Source: a virus. Taken from it: 64,000 bases of DNA. Made by a program: the position numbers and the translations under genes. Where the stretch lies: positions 1 to 64,000 of the IMG/VR virus record IMGVR_UViG_3300020157_000001. The stretch is one strand, 5' to 3'. Numbering within the stretch: the stretch's first letter is position 1; every line of letters begins with the position of its first letter. The notes under the pieces are model-generated. The model was not told the origin of the DNA. It searched no databases and was given only the letters and a program-made list of their open reading frames with translations. Positions 14,131-20,546 of the stretch are shown here, one piece after another.

Positions 14131-14357
14131 TAGTCCTCGCCGCCTATCTCTATGGTGCCGACACCCTCGTTGTGCTCCGGCAAGTGTTATTCCTCGCCGC
14201 ATATCTCTGTGGTGCCGCCATCCTCGTTGCGATCCGGCTTGCGCGGTACGTGCTCCAGCTGCGTCGTGAACTCGACACCGCCTACGACGCCGCCGACGCC
14301 GCCCTCAAAACCGAACTAGACAGAATCAACAAGGAGAATCATAATGAACAGAGATGA
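14127..14357 (+). CDS. Membrane protein with duplicated hydrophobic unit, 76 residues
   Basis: GTG start in a GTGA overlap. Two copies of an approximately 19-residue unit (LAAYLYGADTLVVLR and LAAYLCGAAILVAIR) form one or two membrane spans. A charged region and the ALKTELDRINKE ending shared with the gene at 5472 follow. Looks like a fusion of a membrane piece to a duplicated tail. It overlaps the next gene by 14 bases. Confidence 0.5.
   Translation: MIVLAAYLYGADTLVVLRQVLFLAAYLCGAAILVAIRLARYVLQLRRELDTAYDAADAALKTELDRINKENHNEQR
14301..14336 (+). repeat. 36-base direct repeat of 5598-5633
   Basis: Identical over 36 bases to 5598-5633. The last 24 bases recur a third time at 14479-14502. It spans the end of a gene (AL-KTELDRINKE) and the SD AACAAGGAG of the next, so both coding and translational signals are copied. 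Confidence 0.8.
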
Positions 14358-14517
14358 AGCAATCGTCGCCGCCGTAGCCACCTACAACGCCGCCTACGAC
14401 TCCGTTGACTCATTCCTAGATGCCGCCAACAAAGCCGCCAAAGACGCTTATAACAACGCCAGCGATGCCTTCAACGCCGAACTAGACAGAATCAACAAGG
14501 AGTACCCAAGGGCATGA
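14344..14517 (+). CDS. Ala-rich helical micro-protein, ELDRINKE family
   Basis: 57 residues, ATG preceded by AAGGAG. Repeats of AAYD, AANKAA and AYNNA, ending AELDRINKEYPRA. Paralogue of the gene at 5472. Overlaps the next start (ATGA). Confidence 0.55.
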   Translation: MNRDEAIVAAVATYNAAYDSVDSFLDAANKAAKDAYNNASDAFNAELDRINKEYPRA

Positions 14518-14729
14518 AGTTCCAACGCATAGACAACCCGAACAGCTGGAACCGCTTCCGTTACGAGATCGTGGTGGACGGCAGGGTCGTGGGCACCGTC
14601 ACGCAGCTTGACAAGGCCACATGGAACCGCAGCGCAATATGGCAAGCCAAGATCGGTGACCGCATTGGTCAGGGCAGCACCCGCTCACTCGCCGTCGATT
14701 ACGCACAGGGCCGGGGGCGTGATGAGTGA
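14514..14729 (+). CDS. Hypothetical protein, 71 residues
   Basis: Starts at ATGA. Basic, beta-rich (RYEIVVDGRVVGTV), a small fold of the kind seen in many phage early proteins. No family recognised. Confidence 0.55.
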   Translation: MKFQRIDNPNSWNRFRYEIVVDGRVVGTVTQLDKATWNRSAIWQAKIGDRIGQGSTRSLAVDYAQGRGRDE

Positions 14730-14922
14730 AGACTTCGTAGAAGAGCTACGTGACTGGGGTGACATCATCAACGGGTCAAAGGGTTCTGCGGTAGTGGTGT
14801 TCGTGTCGGGAGACTTACTACACGAAGCGGCATCAGAGATCGAACGACTACAGGCAGAGATCAAGGTTCTACACATGGCACTTGACAGTAACCATAACGA
14901 GGAAGTAGGGTACCCAGAATGA
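14722..14922 (+). CDS. Hypothetical protein with C-terminal coiled coil, 66 residues
   Basis: Starts at an ATG overlapping the previous end by eight bases. The second half (HEAASEIERLQAEIKVLHMAL) has heptad spacing. No family recognised. Ends at ATGA. Confidence 0.55.
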   Translation: MSEDFVEELRDWGDIINGSKGSAVVVFVSGDLLHEAASEIERLQAEIKVLHMALDSNHNEEVGYPE

Positions 14923-15152
14923 GCAAACGCATCAAGTTAGAAGTGTGGCAACAACCACTCACGTTTAAGGACCCCAACGTCACTACCCTCACCAAGGCTG
15001 AGCACAAGAAACTCACCAAGAGTCTGGATCACCCCCTCACGTGGAAGAAGCGTGCGGAGAAGGGCACCACCGTTCAGGCCATTAGTAAGTCTGAGACTCT
15101 TGGCTCTGGCATCAACAGTGGCATAGAGGTGTCACAGTATGGAATTGTCTAA
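14919..15152 (+). CDS. Hypothetical basic protein, 77 residues
   Basis: Starts at ATGA. Lys-rich and without a recognised motif. Confidence 0.55.
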   Translation: MSKRIKLEVWQQPLTFKDPNVTTLTKAEHKKLTKSLDHPLTWKKRAEKGTTVQAISKSETLGSGINSGIEVSQYGIV

Positions 15153-15300
15153 GACGGAGAAGGAGTTTGCTAACCTGTGCAAGCAGATTAGCTTGTGGCA
15201 GCACTTAGCAAACTCCTTTGAGGATATGTACAACGAAGCCCAAGCCGACCTACTATCTGCTCTAGGAATCATTAAGGAGATAACTAATGAAACAGAGTGA
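15139..15300 (+). CDS. Helical micro-protein, 53 residues
   Basis: Overlaps the previous gene by 14 bases; no clear SD, so translation is probably coupled. Predicted fully helical, acidic. Overlaps the next start. Moderate support only. Confidence 0.45.
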   Translation: MELSKTEKEFANLCKQISLWQHLANSFEDMYNEAQADLLSALGIIKEITNETE

Positions 15301-15433
15301 CTGGCCGGTATATACCTGTTCGATATGTGGTCAAACCATATCAGCACCCACTAAGTACGCACCTAGTTGCGAACACGTGGGCACAACACATTCCGCACAC
15401 AAGTTGACTGTTATGAGGCAACTAGAGAAGTGA
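15287..15433 (+). CDS. Small zinc-binding protein, 48 residues
   Basis: Good SD AAGGAG. Contains C-x2-C (CSIC) and, 17 residues on, C-x2-H (CEHV region), then HSAH. This fits a single zinc site. Function unknown. Confidence 0.55.
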   Translation: MKQSDWPVYTCSICGQTISAPTKYAPSCEHVGTTHSAHKLTVMRQLEK

Positions 15434-15523
15434 GGTACTTGTACCAATGGCAGGTACGAGTAGAGAATCGAATATCATTGATAGTCCATACATTGGCTAA
15501 ACACACTAGAAGGAGCACAAGTC

Positions 15524-15775
15524 GTGGCAACAAAGAAATATAACCCAGAAGAGCAGAAGTGGCCTAAGAAGAACCCTGCTATCACAGGTAAGCATTGGGA
15601 CGTAGAGGACGTTGGCAAGGTGACCAGTTACGACACGGTACAGCAGCACCGTGACGGTACGTGGGTCGTGGAGTACATGGTCGGCAAGACAATGACCATC
15701 GGCTTCATGCCTCTTGACGAGTTCTTCGACAAGAGCACCCTGTTATCCCCATGGCTAGGCAAGAGAGTTTCGTGA
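15524..15775 (+). CDS. Hypothetical protein, 83 residues
   Basis: GTG start after SD AAGGAG. Lys/Trp-rich N-terminus, then beta strands (GTWVVEYMVGKTMTIGFM). No family recognised. The 90 bases upstream hold no convincing gene. Confidence 0.6.
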   Translation: MATKKYNPEEQKWPKKNPAITGKHWDVEDVGKVTSYDTVQQHRDGTWVVEYMVGKTMTIGFMPLDEFFDKSTLLSPWLGKRVS

Positions 15776-15981
15776 CCTTCGTTGAGGGTGCCAAGGGCTT
15801 GACCTTGGTGGGGGGCAAGACAAGAGCGAAGCGTATCAAAGGCCGTCATACCCCTTGGGGCATATGCTGGGTGATGGAATCGCCCCACTCAGATACCTAT
15901 CCAGCAGGTGACCCCTGCATGAACGACCGTGAAACGCTAGTGGAGATCATCAACTGGCAGAGAGAGGAAGGGTGCTCATAA
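15772..15981 (+). CDS. Hypothetical protein, 69 residues
   Basis: GTG in a GTGA overlap is preferred; an ATG at 15751 in the same frame is the alternative. Gly/Lys-rich start, two Cys in the middle. No family recognised. Ends in TAATG. Confidence 0.5.
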   Translation: MTFVEGAKGLTLVGGKTRAKRIKGRHTPWGICWVMESPHSDTYPAGDPCMNDRETLVEIINWQREEGCS

Positions 15982-16280
15982 TGTGGTATAGTACTGAGGA
16001 CACATATGATACAGGTAACACCGAGGCCCATTATAGCTACGGTGACACCTTCCATAGGTTGCATATTGAGAAGTCCGGTCACGGAAAATGGCTGGTGCTC
16101 ATATGCGTGAAGTCACCACCGCGAGATGAGTTAGGAAACTTCTCTTTCGACTTCTGGCCTGACGACGACGAATGCCGTTACACCATTAAGGCATCCTCAT
16201 ACCTAAAGTCCAAAGCATCGGCACGTGAATATGCCAAAGCTATGGACGTATTCTGTTACACCAATGATGATCCGTCGTAG
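15981..16280 (+). CDS. Hypothetical protein, 99 residues
   Basis: Starts at TAATG after SD AGGAAG. His/Tyr-rich N-terminus and acidic aromatic middle (FDFWPDDDECRY). No family recognised. Confidence 0.55.
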   Translation: MWYSTEDTYDTGNTEAHYSYGDTFHRLHIEKSGHGKWLVLICVKSPPRDELGNFSFDFWPDDDECRYTIKASSYLKSKASAREYAKAMDVFCYTNDDPS

Positions 16281-16357
16281 GAACATACATATGTGTCACT
16301 AACAGTAAAGATACGCACATGCCGTGTGCATATCCTAAACAAAGGAATAACGAATAA

Positions 16358-16765
16358 ATGCTAAAGAAGATTGTAGTTACCGCAGTACTTGCTAGCACGT
16401 TAGGAATGCCGCTGGCATCGCCAGCGCAAGCAGTAAGTTCATTCCCATCTGTTGAGCAGCGTCAGGCGTGGGAAATGCCCACAGTCCGTACCTGCTACAA
16501 CAAAGAGTTAGTCACACTGGCATACTACGCAGGCTGGGAACCTAAGGACATCCCCAAGGTCATGCGTATCATGTACCGAGAGAGCCGCTGTACGGCTACT
16601 GCTCGCAGTCGTACACACGATTCGGGTCTCATGCAGATCAATGACTGTAACTTGAAGTGGCTTCACACTACTTCAGCAGCATTGATGGACCCCTTCACCA
16701 ACCTGTATGCAGCACACCTTGTATACGTTCGTCAAGGGTGGAAGGCTTGGCGAGTTAAAGGATAA
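16358..16765 (+). CDS. Secreted lysozyme-like lytic transglycosylase
   Basis: 135 residues. A clear signal peptide (KK, hydrophobic core, cleavage after AQA at 23-25) precedes a compact lysozyme-fold domain. MYRESRC places the catalytic Glu at about 75 and HDSGLMQIND follows at 87-96, the GLMQI motif of transglycosylases and goose-type lysozymes. It should cleave peptidoglycan glycan strands outside the membrane. It may be the endolysin of an export-dependent lysis system or an entry or spread factor. No cell-wall-binding domain is present. A membrane stalk protein is encoded next. Confidence 0.8.
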   Translation: MLKKIVVTAVLASTLGMPLASPAQAVSSFPSVEQRQAWEMPTVRTCYNKELVTLAYYAGWEPKDIPKVMRIMYRESRCTATARSRTHDSGLMQINDCNLKWLHTTSAALMDPFTNLYAAHLVYVRQGWKAWRVKG

Positions 16766-16809
16766 GGAGTTTGCGGGTCGGGGCATCACGGATGGTGTAT
16801 TATCTGTGA

Positions 16810-16890
16810 ATGTCCCCTCTTCCCCTAATCCTGTACGTAGGTTCAGTCTTACTGTTCCTATACGTATGTAGTAAGATACCTAATGACTAG
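16810..16890 (+). CDS. Possible 26-residue membrane micro-protein
   Basis: ATG to TAG gives MSPLPLILYVGSVLLFLYVC plus a short polar tail: one hydrophobic span. It lies between the transglycosylase and a terminator, where a small holin-like gene could be expected. No good SD is visible, so support is weak. Confidence 0.25.
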   Translation: MSPLPLILYVGSVLLFLYVCSKIPND

Positions 16891-16918
16891 AGGGAGGGGG
16901 GTCTTCCCCTCCCTCTTT
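16890..16918 (+). terminator. Rho-independent terminator
   Basis: GAGGGAGGGG pairs perfectly with CCCCTCCCTC around a 6-base loop, followed by TTTCAT. It ends transcripts of the transglycosylase gene. Confidence 0.75.
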
Positions 16919-16937
16919 CATATCCTAAGGAGCAATA

Positions 16938-17420
16938 ATGATACCTAAGAAGCACAGTCTCATAATCATTGGATCTGTCGGTGTAGCTGTGCTGTGCGTG
17001 GCTCTGTGGGTGTGTTCGGGGTCGCCTAAGACTTCGTGCAGTCCCCCTCCTTCGGTTATCCCTACCACTACAACGTGGAAGGTGCTCCCGACTACCACTA
17101 CGGCAGCTACCACTACCACCACCAGTGTCCCTGAGACGACTACCACAACGATCAAGAAGAAGACCGTCAGTACTCCCGTATCGACTACCACTACAAGCAC
17201 CACAACTACGGTTGTAGTGGATGTCGGTACCCCACCGACCGTTCCAACCACGACAACGACTACGTTGCCTCCTCCAACTACCACCACCCCCGATACAACG
17301 CTTCCTCCTCCCACTACGACGAGCACCACAGTGCCTCGTAAGGATGATGACGACAAAGATGATGGTCATACCAAGTACGGATTCCACCACAAGGTTGTGA
17401 AGCACAAGCGTTTCTCGTAG
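16938..17420 (+). CDS. Membrane-anchored Thr/Pro-rich stalk protein
   Basis: 160 residues, SD AAGGAG. Residues about 8-27 are a membrane anchor or lipoprotein-like signal (LIIIGSVGVAVLCVALWVC). Residues 40-135 are Thr and Pro repeats (TTTT, PPPTTTT, VPTTTTTT), and the end is charged (KDDDDKDD) and His/Lys-rich. Such a stalk would extend from the cell membrane into the wall, or be an O-glycosylated spacer. The nearby glycosyltransferase gene may be relevant, but that is inference. No enzymatic domain. Confidence 0.65.
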   Translation: MIPKKHSLIIIGSVGVAVLCVALWVCSGSPKTSCSPPPSVIPTTTTWKVLPTTTTAATTTTTSVPETTTTTIKKKTVSTPVSTTTTSTTTTVVVDVGTPPTVPTTTTTTLPPPTTTTPDTTLPPPTTTSTTVPRKDDDDKDDGHTKYGFHHKVVKHKRFS

Positions 17421-17447
17421 GCTGTAGTTACAGCCCCCGAATACAGG

Positions 17448-17471
17448 AAGGGGGGCCGCAAGGCCCCCCTT
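17448..17471 (+). terminator. Rho-independent terminator
   Basis: AAGGGGGGCC pairs perfectly with GGCCCCCCTT around a GCAA tetraloop, followed by CTCAT. A smaller hairpin (GGCTGTA/TACAGCC) lies 12 bases upstream. Confidence 0.75.
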
Positions 17472-17494
17472 CTCATATCATATGAAAGATTAGA

Positions 17495-17650
17495 GTGTCG
17501 TTACCGCTGGTTAAGCCGATAGTAGAAGTGCCCCATGGATTGAAGCGCTACCGTCACAGAATGCATAAGTGCAGGTGTGAGGTATGCCGCAAGGAATGGG
17601 CTAACTACATCAAGGGATACCGACTCACCAAGAGGAAGCGTAAGTACTGA
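17495..17650 (+). CDS. Small basic HG...CRCxxCR protein
   Basis: 51 residues from GTG (SD weak). Contains HG-x3-YR-x2-MHKCRCEVCRKEW and a Lys/Arg-rich end. The HG...CRC-x2-CR pattern is common in small actinophage proteins and resembles a zinc-binding nucleic-acid-binding knuckle. It is the last plus-strand gene; convergent minus-strand genes begin six bases later. Confidence 0.55.
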   Translation: MSLPLVKPIVEVPHGLKRYRHRMHKCRCEVCRKEWANYIKGYRLTKRKRKY

Positions 17651-17656
17651 GGAAGT

Positions 17657-18754
17657 TCAGCGAGGCTTCAAGCTCTCAAGATAGCCGATGAGCTTTGCGG
17701 CCCCGACAGCGATATCCCTAGTCTTTACATTCTCCAGCAATGCTTCCTGATTCTCCTTACGGAAGGATGGGTCACGAAGACGGTTGATGTTAGAGATCCA
17801 ATGAGAAGCTTTCTTGGCGAGAAGGAATCCCTGCACCCCTCCCGTACTCCAATCCTTGTAAAGGTCTGAGTATGAGGGCATATGGGCAGCAACAAATGGT
17901 ATTCCAGAGGCTGCGTACTCCAGCCCCTTCAGGTCACTCTTGGCCTCGTTAAAGGGGACATCGTGAAGTGGTACGAGACCAACCTCAAAGTCAAGAATTT
18001 CTGGGTACCTGTCAGAGTTGCGACGAGGGGATAGCCTATGAACAAGAGAGTCAGGTATTCCAAGCTGGGAAGCAAATGAAGGAGCGCCTTCACCATCGCC
18101 AGCGTGGACTATTTTGATATCACCACGCTCAGCCATAGGTCCCAATACCCCTTTGAGGGTCTCAACGTCACCACTACGGTGTTGGGTAGATCCAACCCAA
18201 CCAACCTCTGGGCAGGTCGTGTCGGTGATACTAACCGGATTAAACCTATCAACTTGAACATAGTTAGGTATAACTGTGACTGGAACTATTCCAGACGATG
18301 GGACTCTAGAACCTAGAAACGGTGTGCTTACAGTGATATAAGAGGACTTAACGATACTGTTCTTATAAAACGTCGTGTTCTCAACAGAGTTTACCTTTGG
18401 ATGGGTATTAAGGAATGCCATGTTACGGGTGCTAAGCCCCCAATACCAGTCGTCCACGTCGTTGACAACTATCTGCCCAGCCTTACGCGCTCGGACGTAC
18501 AAGTCACCTAGGGTTCCGTGCATGAGACGTTGAACATACACGATGTCGGGAGCGAGCCTCCTACCCTCAGCAAACTCAACCTCTATGTGCGTACCAGCAT
18601 CTACCATGGTACCGCTTACCGCAAAGTGTCCAGCGGCGCGAATAAAGGGCATGTACTGACCAATACGTACATGGCCACTACCACCCCACTGCTCTAACCA
18701 GTCTCCCGACTTATCAGCGCGTACATGGTCTGCCGCTACTACACCTATAATCAT
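17657..18754 (-). CDS. Glycosyltransferase, GT4-like (GT-B fold)
   Basis: 365 residues. N-terminal half binds the acceptor (GSGHVRIGQYMPFIRAAGH, DIVYVQR). The linker VTVIPNYVQVDRFNP and EVGWVGSTQHR start the donor-binding half, which carries the E-x7-E-like region (GLEYAASGIPFVA). This is the typical retaining GT4 layout. It could glycosylate phage DNA, virion proteins or host surface. The start overlaps the end of the WhiB gene upstream (ATGA). It is the 3'-most gene of the long minus-strand operon. Confidence 0.8.
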   Translation of the reverse strand: MIIGVVAADHVRADKSGDWLEQWGGSGHVRIGQYMPFIRAAGHFAVSGTMVDAGTHIEVEFAEGRRLAPDIVYVQRLMHGTLGDLYVRARKAGQIVVNDVDDWYWGLSTRNMAFLNTHPKVNSVENTTFYKNSIVKSSYITVSTPFLGSRVPSSGIVPVTVIPNYVQVDRFNPVSITDTTCPEVGWVGSTQHRSGDVETLKGVLGPMAERGDIKIVHAGDGEGAPSFASQLGIPDSLVHRLSPRRNSDRYPEILDFEVGLVPLHDVPFNEAKSDLKGLEYAASGIPFVAAHMPSYSDLYKDWSTGGVQGFLLAKKASHWISNINRLRDPSFRKENQEALLENVKTRDIAVGAAKLIGYLESLKPR

Positions 18755-19119
18755 CCTGCAAGCTCCTTACGCATTTCTTTAATCATGGGCTTTCGTTCTT
18801 TCTCATCAAGTCCTCCCCAGATACCGAACTCTTGCTCAGTAACAATGGAGAACTTTTGACATGCATCGACTACGGGGCATTGCCTGCACAGCGCCTTGCA
18901 TTCTTCCTTGGTTGCTGCTGCTCCTGAGAAGAAGTCAAGCTTGGGATGGGTAGCACAGATCCCATGGTCAATGAAATCCCAGTTAGCAATCTCCCAGTTC
19001 TTGAGACGGGGGAGCTGAACTCCAAGTTCTGCTCCGTCAGAAACGGGTACGGATACGAGGGGGCGGGGGGCTACAATCATGCTGGCATCGTACTCCACCA
19101 TGAGTGACATTTCAACCAC
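18751..19119 (-). CDS. WhiB-family iron-sulfur transcription regulator (second)
   Basis: 122 residues. The four cluster-binding Cys are ICATH (about 54) and CRQCPVVDAC (C-x2-C-x5-C), followed by the GIWGG turn (GIWGGLDEKER) and a basic C-terminus, as in Wbl proteins. These bind a 4Fe-4S cluster and act with the host primary sigma factor; some phage copies repress host whiB2. The N-terminal 45 residues are extra. It overlaps the 3' end of the other WhiB gene by eight bases. Confidence 0.9.
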   Translation of the reverse strand: MVEMSLMVEYDASMIVAPRPLVSVPVSDGAELGVQLPRLKNWEIANWDFIDHGICATHPKLDFFSGAAATKEECKALCRQCPVVDACQKFSIVTEQEFGIWGGLDEKERKPMIKEMRKELAG

Positions 19120-19480
19120 TCTTCTTACGAATAGAGATAACTGAGATGCTCACACGTAGAGACTTTATGTCTATTGGTACTGCACTATCGTGGTTAGGGA
19201 TACTGACCGATATCTGCTTAGTTGTGAGAGAACGACGAGGAGAGGTATACGGTATCTTGCGGAATCTCTCCTGCGGGGCGCGCCCACCCCACATACCGTA
19301 TTCCTCTTCCGCACCAAGCAGATCGCATTCCTTACGTATGGAACATTCGGCGCATACCATACGGGCAATATCGTAATACTGGTTGTGAGAGGCACGGGTA
19401 GCAGGCTCATCTCCATACTGCGGAGGGAACCATAGATCCATATGCTTACCTTTGCAAGCTGCCTCGTCAAGCCAAGCCAC
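19112..19480 (-). CDS. WhiB-family iron-sulfur transcription regulator (first)
   Basis: 122 residues. ACKGK near residue 9, then CAECSIRKEC (C-x2-C-x5-C) and GMWGGRAPQERF complete the Wbl core within the first 75 residues. The remaining tail is Ser/Ile-rich and not conserved. The two WhiB copies are divergent in sequence, so they probably have different targets rather than arising from a recent duplication. Confidence 0.9.
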   Translation of the reverse strand: MAWLDEAACKGKHMDLWFPPQYGDEPATRASHNQYYDIARMVCAECSIRKECDLLGAEEEYGMWGGRAPQERFRKIPYTSPRRSLTTKQISVSIPNHDSAVPIDIKSLRVSISVISIRKKSG

Positions 19481-19482
19481 TA

Positions 19483-20100
19483 TTAGATAAGCCCGATTGA
19501 TTCGGCTAGCTCTTCGTGCATCTTGAGGTACTGCACCTTGGCCTTGTGAGGAGACAAACCCTTACCTAAGATGGGGCGTTCTGCCCTCTCCTTGAGATAC
19601 ACGTATACGTCTGCACGCTTGACGTATCCCCAATCCCTCTCAAACCCCTCAAAGTCTGTTTTGCCTACCGGCCCAAGCACTCCAATAGCTGTGAAGAAGG
19701 AGTACTCAAGAGTCTTCTCAAGGTCGTGCATCGACTCTGCTATAAAGTCCCCAGTGTCAACTAGCAGGAGGTGTTTATGGGGAGATGGGATATCCCCGAT
19801 AATGGATTCCATATCATCGTGGTGGAGGCCAAGGAACTGTACCAGTTCGCTGGCCCCCCAACTACGAAGAGTCTTAGCCACCCGAACAGCGTGCTCAGCA
19901 ACTGAGTAGAAGTTCTCAATATGACCATTGAATCGGCATATGTTAGAAAGTGACTGTGCAATGGTTTCGATATTATATGACCACGTTGATGTGTTCAGAA
20001 TATCGAAGTACGTGTTGTCTACGAGACTGATCGCTGTTTTGCTCAATGGTTCTCCTAAACGGAACTCAACCATAAGAGATTCCAGCGTTGGAGCTATCAC
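19483..20100 (-). CDS. HD-domain phosphohydrolase, YfbR-like
   Basis: 205 residues from GTG in a GTGA overlap with the upstream gene; a longer reading to 20136 is possible. Motifs YSVAEHAV (His about 70), LHHDDMES (HD at about 94-95) and GDIPSP follow the HD 5'-deoxynucleotidase family. Phage members hydrolyse dNMPs or modified nucleotides and adjust nucleotide pools. It sits beside a DUF6378 gene, a frequent phage pairing. Confidence 0.8.
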   Translation of the reverse strand: MIAPTLESLMVEFRLGEPLSKTAISLVDNTYFDILNTSTWSYNIETIAQSLSNICRFNGHIENFYSVAEHAVRVAKTLRSWGASELVQFLGLHHDDMESIIGDIPSPHKHLLLVDTGDFIAESMHDLEKTLEYSFFTAIGVLGPVGKTDFEGFERDWGYVKRADVYVYLKERAERPILGKGLSPHKAKVQYLKMHEELAESIGLI

Positions 20101-20486
20101 GAAGGAATGTCGTGGGTATGAGTGATGACATCCCAACCACAGGCTGCGTACCCTGCGAGGTCTGCCCAGTGATCCTTCTTCTCAGGTGACCAGCGGATAC
20201 GGCTGACCTTGACGAGGGCGATCATTACTGCAACATCGTGAGGCTCAAAGAACGTACCCAAGTAAGCGCCCCACAGGTCTGCTGTGCGACGGAAGTCCTC
20301 AATGGGGTCACCATACTGCACGTTACGATCACCGTTGACATACTCATTGGCTGTACGGAGGATATCTTCACGGGGGTTCATCGGCTCGTCTACAGACGAT
20401 TCCAGAACATCTTTAATCAAGTCATCCAAGGCACCGCCAAGGATCTCCTCGGTGGTGAATGTGACAGGGGTAGCTTTACGTGCCAT
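20097..20486 (-). CDS. DUF6378-like phage protein
   Basis: 129 residues. Pattern R-x-VQYGDP-x2-DF-x2-TA-x-LW-x-AYLG ... DVAVMIALVKVSRI ... DHWADLAGYAACG matches a widespread phage family of unknown function. It may be related to nucleotide pyrophosphohydrolases. First gene after a probable promoter. Confidence 0.7.
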   Translation of the reverse strand: MARKATPVTFTTEEILGGALDDLIKDVLESSVDEPMNPREDILRTANEYVNGDRNVQYGDPIEDFRRTADLWGAYLGTFFEPHDVAVMIALVKVSRIRWSPEKKDHWADLAGYAACGWDVITHTHDIPS

Positions 20487-20516
20487 ATGATGCTCCTAGT
20501 TTTCGGCAATAGTGTA

Positions 20517-20546
20517 ATCATATACCGTCAACTAGTGCTCAGTCAA
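20517..20546 (-). promoter_or_regulatory. Candidate minus-strand promoter
   Basis: On the minus strand TTGACT (20546-20541) and TATGAT (20522-20517) are separated by 18 bases. The -35 overlaps the last codons of the upstream gene. It would drive the DUF6378-HD-WhiB-WhiB-glycosyltransferase group. Confidence 0.45.

Noticed and set aside
16887-17405. Long open frames opposite the Thr/Pro stalk gene
   Set aside because: They are shadows of ACN repeats giving Val or Arg runs, without start signals.
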